From assembly GCA_964385045.1 (NCBI GenBank), contig CAYLNM010000113.1:1-15447 (forward strand): a DNA stretch of 15,447 bases, given 5' to 3'. Numbering within the stretch: position 1 is the first letter of the stretch; every line of letters begins with the position of its first letter. This DNA comes from CAYLNM01 sp964385045. Its GTDB lineage: Bacteria > Planctomycetota > Phycisphaerae > Phycisphaerales > SM1A02. Of this stretch, positions 13,639-15,447 are shown piece by piece. The position numbers and the translations under genes are program-made. Below the pieces are notes generated by a model. The model was not told the DNA's origin. It did no database searches and was given only the letters and a program-made list of their open reading frames with translations.

Positions 13639-15348
13639 TCACGCGGCTTCGGACTCCGCGTTGTCGTCGGTGCGCTCGCGCTCCGCGGCCCGCCGGGCAT
13701 CCGACTTCATCCGGAAGAGCCGGACGGTGTTGCGCCCCGCCTCCTTGGCCGCGTAGAGCGCCCGGTCGGCGGCGCGGATCAGCAGCGACGGCGAGGTGAT
13801 GACCGACTCGGTCTCGCGGTCGAGGGTCGCCGCCCCCACGCTGGTGGTCATGCTCAGGGCCAGCTCGCCCTGCTCGGTCTGGACGCTGAACGAGTCGACC
13901 TCGACGCACCGGCGGAGCCGCTCGGCCACTCGGGCCACGAGCCGGGCGTCGGAGCCGGGCAGGATCACCGCGAACTCCTCGCCGCCGTAGCGGCACAGCA
14001 GGTCGCCGGGTCGCAGCTGCTGGCCGACGCGGCGGGCCATCGCCACCAGGATCTCGTCGCCGGCCTGGTGCCCGTGCGTGTCGTTGACGCTCTTGAAGTG
14101 GTCGAGATCGAGGATGATGAGCCCGAGCGAGCCGCGGAAGCTCACCGCCTGCTCGAACCACCGCACGATCTCGTCGTCGAATCGCTTGCGGTTGCCGATC
14201 TCGGTCAGCGGGTCGGTCGCCGCCTCGCGGCTGAGCTCGCTCACGCTCGCCTGCAGCCGATCGATCATGTTCTGCTGGTCCACCGAGATCCGCGAGCGGA
14301 TGTCCTCGGCCTCCCCGAGCAGCCGCTCGGCGTCGAGCGTCTCGCCGAGCTGGACGTTGAAGAGTCGAGCGAGCTCCTCCGCATCCTCCGGCAGCGATCG
14401 CATCAGCTCGTCCACCTGTGCCGGCTCGAGCGAGAACGACGCGGCCGCCGCCCGGCGAATGCTCGCCATCGCCGACGGCTCGCCGGCTTCGAAGGCGAGC
14501 GCCGCCTCGGTGGCGAGGGCGACGGTGCGCGGGAGGTCCGCAAGGTGGGCGGCCATCGCCGCCCCGGCGTGGTGCTCGGCGACGCAGCCGACGAGCTCGC
14601 TCGGCAGCTTCCACCGCTCGGCGAGGGCGGCCCCGACCTCGGCGTGGTCGAAGCCCAGCTCGGTCCGCTCGGCGGCGGAGAGTCGGGCGTGGTCGTGCTC
14701 GATGCCCGCGATCAGGCTCCCGTACGACTCGCCGAGCATGACCTGCATCGCGAGCATGCCGATGTCGGCCAGCAGCGCGCCGGTGAAGGCCTCGTCCGGG
14801 TCGCAGGCCCGGTGCATCAGGGCGATGCGGCGGGCCGCGGTCGCCCCGACGAGGCTTCGCCGCCAGAACGCCTCGAAGTCGAATCCCCCCTTCACGTGCT
14901 TCGTGGCCTCGACGAGGCTGAAGCCGAGGACCAGCGAGCGCACGAGGTTGAGGCCGAGGTAGCTCAGGGCCCGGATGATCGTCGGGCAGGGCACCGAGAG
15001 CCGGTAGTAGCTCGAGTTGACGGTGCGGAGAATCTTCCCGGTCATCGCCGGGTCGTTCTGGATCGCGCCCGCGAGCTGCCGCAGGTCGAGGTTGGGGTCC
15101 CGCGAGAGCTCGAGCACCTCGACCGCCGCGGCCGGCAGCGTGGGCAGTCGGGGACACTCCAGGATGTCGGCGATCGTGGTGGCGATGGCTGGACTCCCCT
15201 CGCCCGGTCCCGTCCCCGGGCGCAGGTCCCGGCGGGCCGGATGGCGTGGCGACGCCGTGGCGGAGACGGCGAGACGACGCCGCGGTGATGCAGTGGTGCC
15301 GTGGTGCGGCAGTCCGCGGTCGGGCGGTGCGGCGGCGAGACCGTCCAC
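13639..15348 (-). CDS. HDOD-GGDEF signalling protein, probable diguanylate cyclase
   Basis: Up to 569 residues if the GTG at 15348 is used. An HDOD domain covers about residues 66-270 (LPTLPAAAVEVLELSRDPN, then NSSYYRL, DIGMLAMQ and VAEHHAG), a signalling fold related to HD phosphohydrolases. A helical linker (about 335-375) leads to a GGDEF domain (about 378-545) with DPLTEIGNRKRF, LDLDHFKSVND and the active-site loop RYGGEEF (453-459). The inhibitory site RPGD (446-449) is the standard five residues before GGEEF, so c-di-GMP synthesis with product feedback is expected. There is no signal peptide or membrane helix, so it is cytoplasmic. The first 54 codons look non-coding (13 end in A or T, against 3 in the next 54). 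GAGGGGAG lies seven bases before an ATC at 15186, which may be the true start. The gene converges on the M16 gene. Confidence 0.93.
   Translation of the reverse strand: MDGLAAAPPDRGLPHHGTTASPRRRLAVSATASPRHPARRDLRPGTGPGEGSPAIATTIADILECPRLPTLPAAAVEVLELSRDPNLDLRQLAGAIQNDPAMTGKILRTVNSSYYRLSVPCPTIIRALSYLGLNLVRSLVLGFSLVEATKHVKGGFDFEAFWRRSLVGATAARRIALMHRACDPDEAFTGALLADIGMLAMQVMLGESYGSLIAGIEHDHARLSAAERTELGFDHAEVGAALAERWKLPSELVGCVAEHHAGAAMAAHLADLPRTVALATEAALAFEAGEPSAMASIRRAAAASFSLEPAQVDELMRSLPEDAEELARLFNVQLGETLDAERLLGEAEDIRSRISVDQQNMIDRLQASVSELSREAATDPLTEIGNRKRFDDEIVRWFEQAVSFRGSLGLIILDLDHFKSVNDTHGHQAGDEILVAMARRVGQQLRPGDLLCRYGGEEFAVILPGSDARLVARVAERLRRCVEVDSFSVQTEQGELALSMTTSVGAATLDRETESVITSPSLLIRAADRALYAAKEAGRNTVRLFRMKSDARRAAERERTDDNAESEAA
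15194..15201 (-). promoter_or_regulatory. Strong ribosome-binding site ahead of an ATC codon
   Basis: The minus strand reads GAGGGGAG here, then seven bases, then ATC (15186-15184) in frame with HDOD-GGDEF. It is the only good ribosome site near the domain start. It supports initiation at 15186, either at a rare ATC codon or at an ATG altered by a sequence error. Confidence 0.45.
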
Positions 15349-15447
15349 CCGCCGGAGGTATCGGCGGGCGGGGGCGGCCGGTCCACGCGGCGATGTCCAC
15401 CGCGAGGCCGCCGGGTCCGGTGGTGCGGGCCGCGGTGCGGGCGGGGG
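15349..15447. other. GC-rich end of window, nothing identified
   Basis: This stretch, with 15187-15348 if the HDOD-GGDEF gene starts late, would hold that gene's promoter. I see no convincing -10/-35 pair, ribosome site or recognisable protein motif in either direction. Confidence 0.4.

Noticed and set aside
13475..15400. A 641-codon minus-strand frame overlapping HDOD-GGDEF in another frame
   Set aside because: It is Arg/Pro/Gly-rich without domains and lies over a clearly coding HDOD-GGDEF frame.

Overview
The window is very GC-rich (about 70-75% by eye, nearly all third codon positions G or C). It has the gene style of a diderm bacterium, most likely a planctomycete (Phycisphaerae-like). 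The strongest taxonomic hint is an ECF sigma factor of the GHTLQPTA type coupled by a 4-base overlap to a membrane Ser/Thr kinase, a pairing typical of Planctomycetota. The TonB-dependent receptor and the RND efflux pump show that there is an outer membrane. The taxonomic call is inference from gene content only.

Layout, left to right. Bases 1-1971 (+) hold the C-terminal 656 residues of a TonB-dependent outer-membrane receptor whose start lies outside the window. It converges on, and overlaps by 17 bases, a minus-strand signalling operon: ECF sigma factor (4681-5346), then Ser/Thr kinase with a membrane segment and TPR-like C-terminal half (1955-4684). Next come a hairpin terminator (5531-5570) and a minus-strand efflux operon: membrane-fusion lipoprotein (8916-10385), then HAE1-type RND pump (5571-8903). 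No outer-membrane channel gene is in view. Upstream of the adaptor is a G-rich heptad array (10447-10502). Further right, also on the minus strand, are a peroxiredoxin-like lipoprotein (11229-12251) and a WrbA-like flavodoxin-fold oxidoreductase (10581-11153), separated by a long inverted repeat. Divergent from the peroxiredoxin-like gene is an M16 zinc peptidase (12375-13601, +), apparently with a leaderless promoter. It converges on a minus-strand HDOD-GGDEF protein (13639 to about 15186 or 15348), with a strong GC hairpin in the gap between them.

How the parts work together. The sigma/kinase pair looks like a self-contained phospho-switch: the sigma factor lacks the acidic region-2.2 motif and carries Thr45 in its place. 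The adaptor and pump form the inner part of a drug/metabolite efflux machine, and both carry unusual low-complexity Gly/Asp-rich C-terminal tails. The two redox genes may be co-transcribed, with a hairpin masking the ribosome site of the second. The HDOD-GGDEF protein is a probable c-di-GMP synthase with intact active and inhibitory sites. Its true start may be a non-canonical ATC codon. No mobile element, CRISPR array, tRNA or rRNA was seen. Nothing here is clearly a wholly new system; the best leads are the sigma phospho-switch, the heptad array in the efflux leader, the intergenic hairpin and the ATC start.
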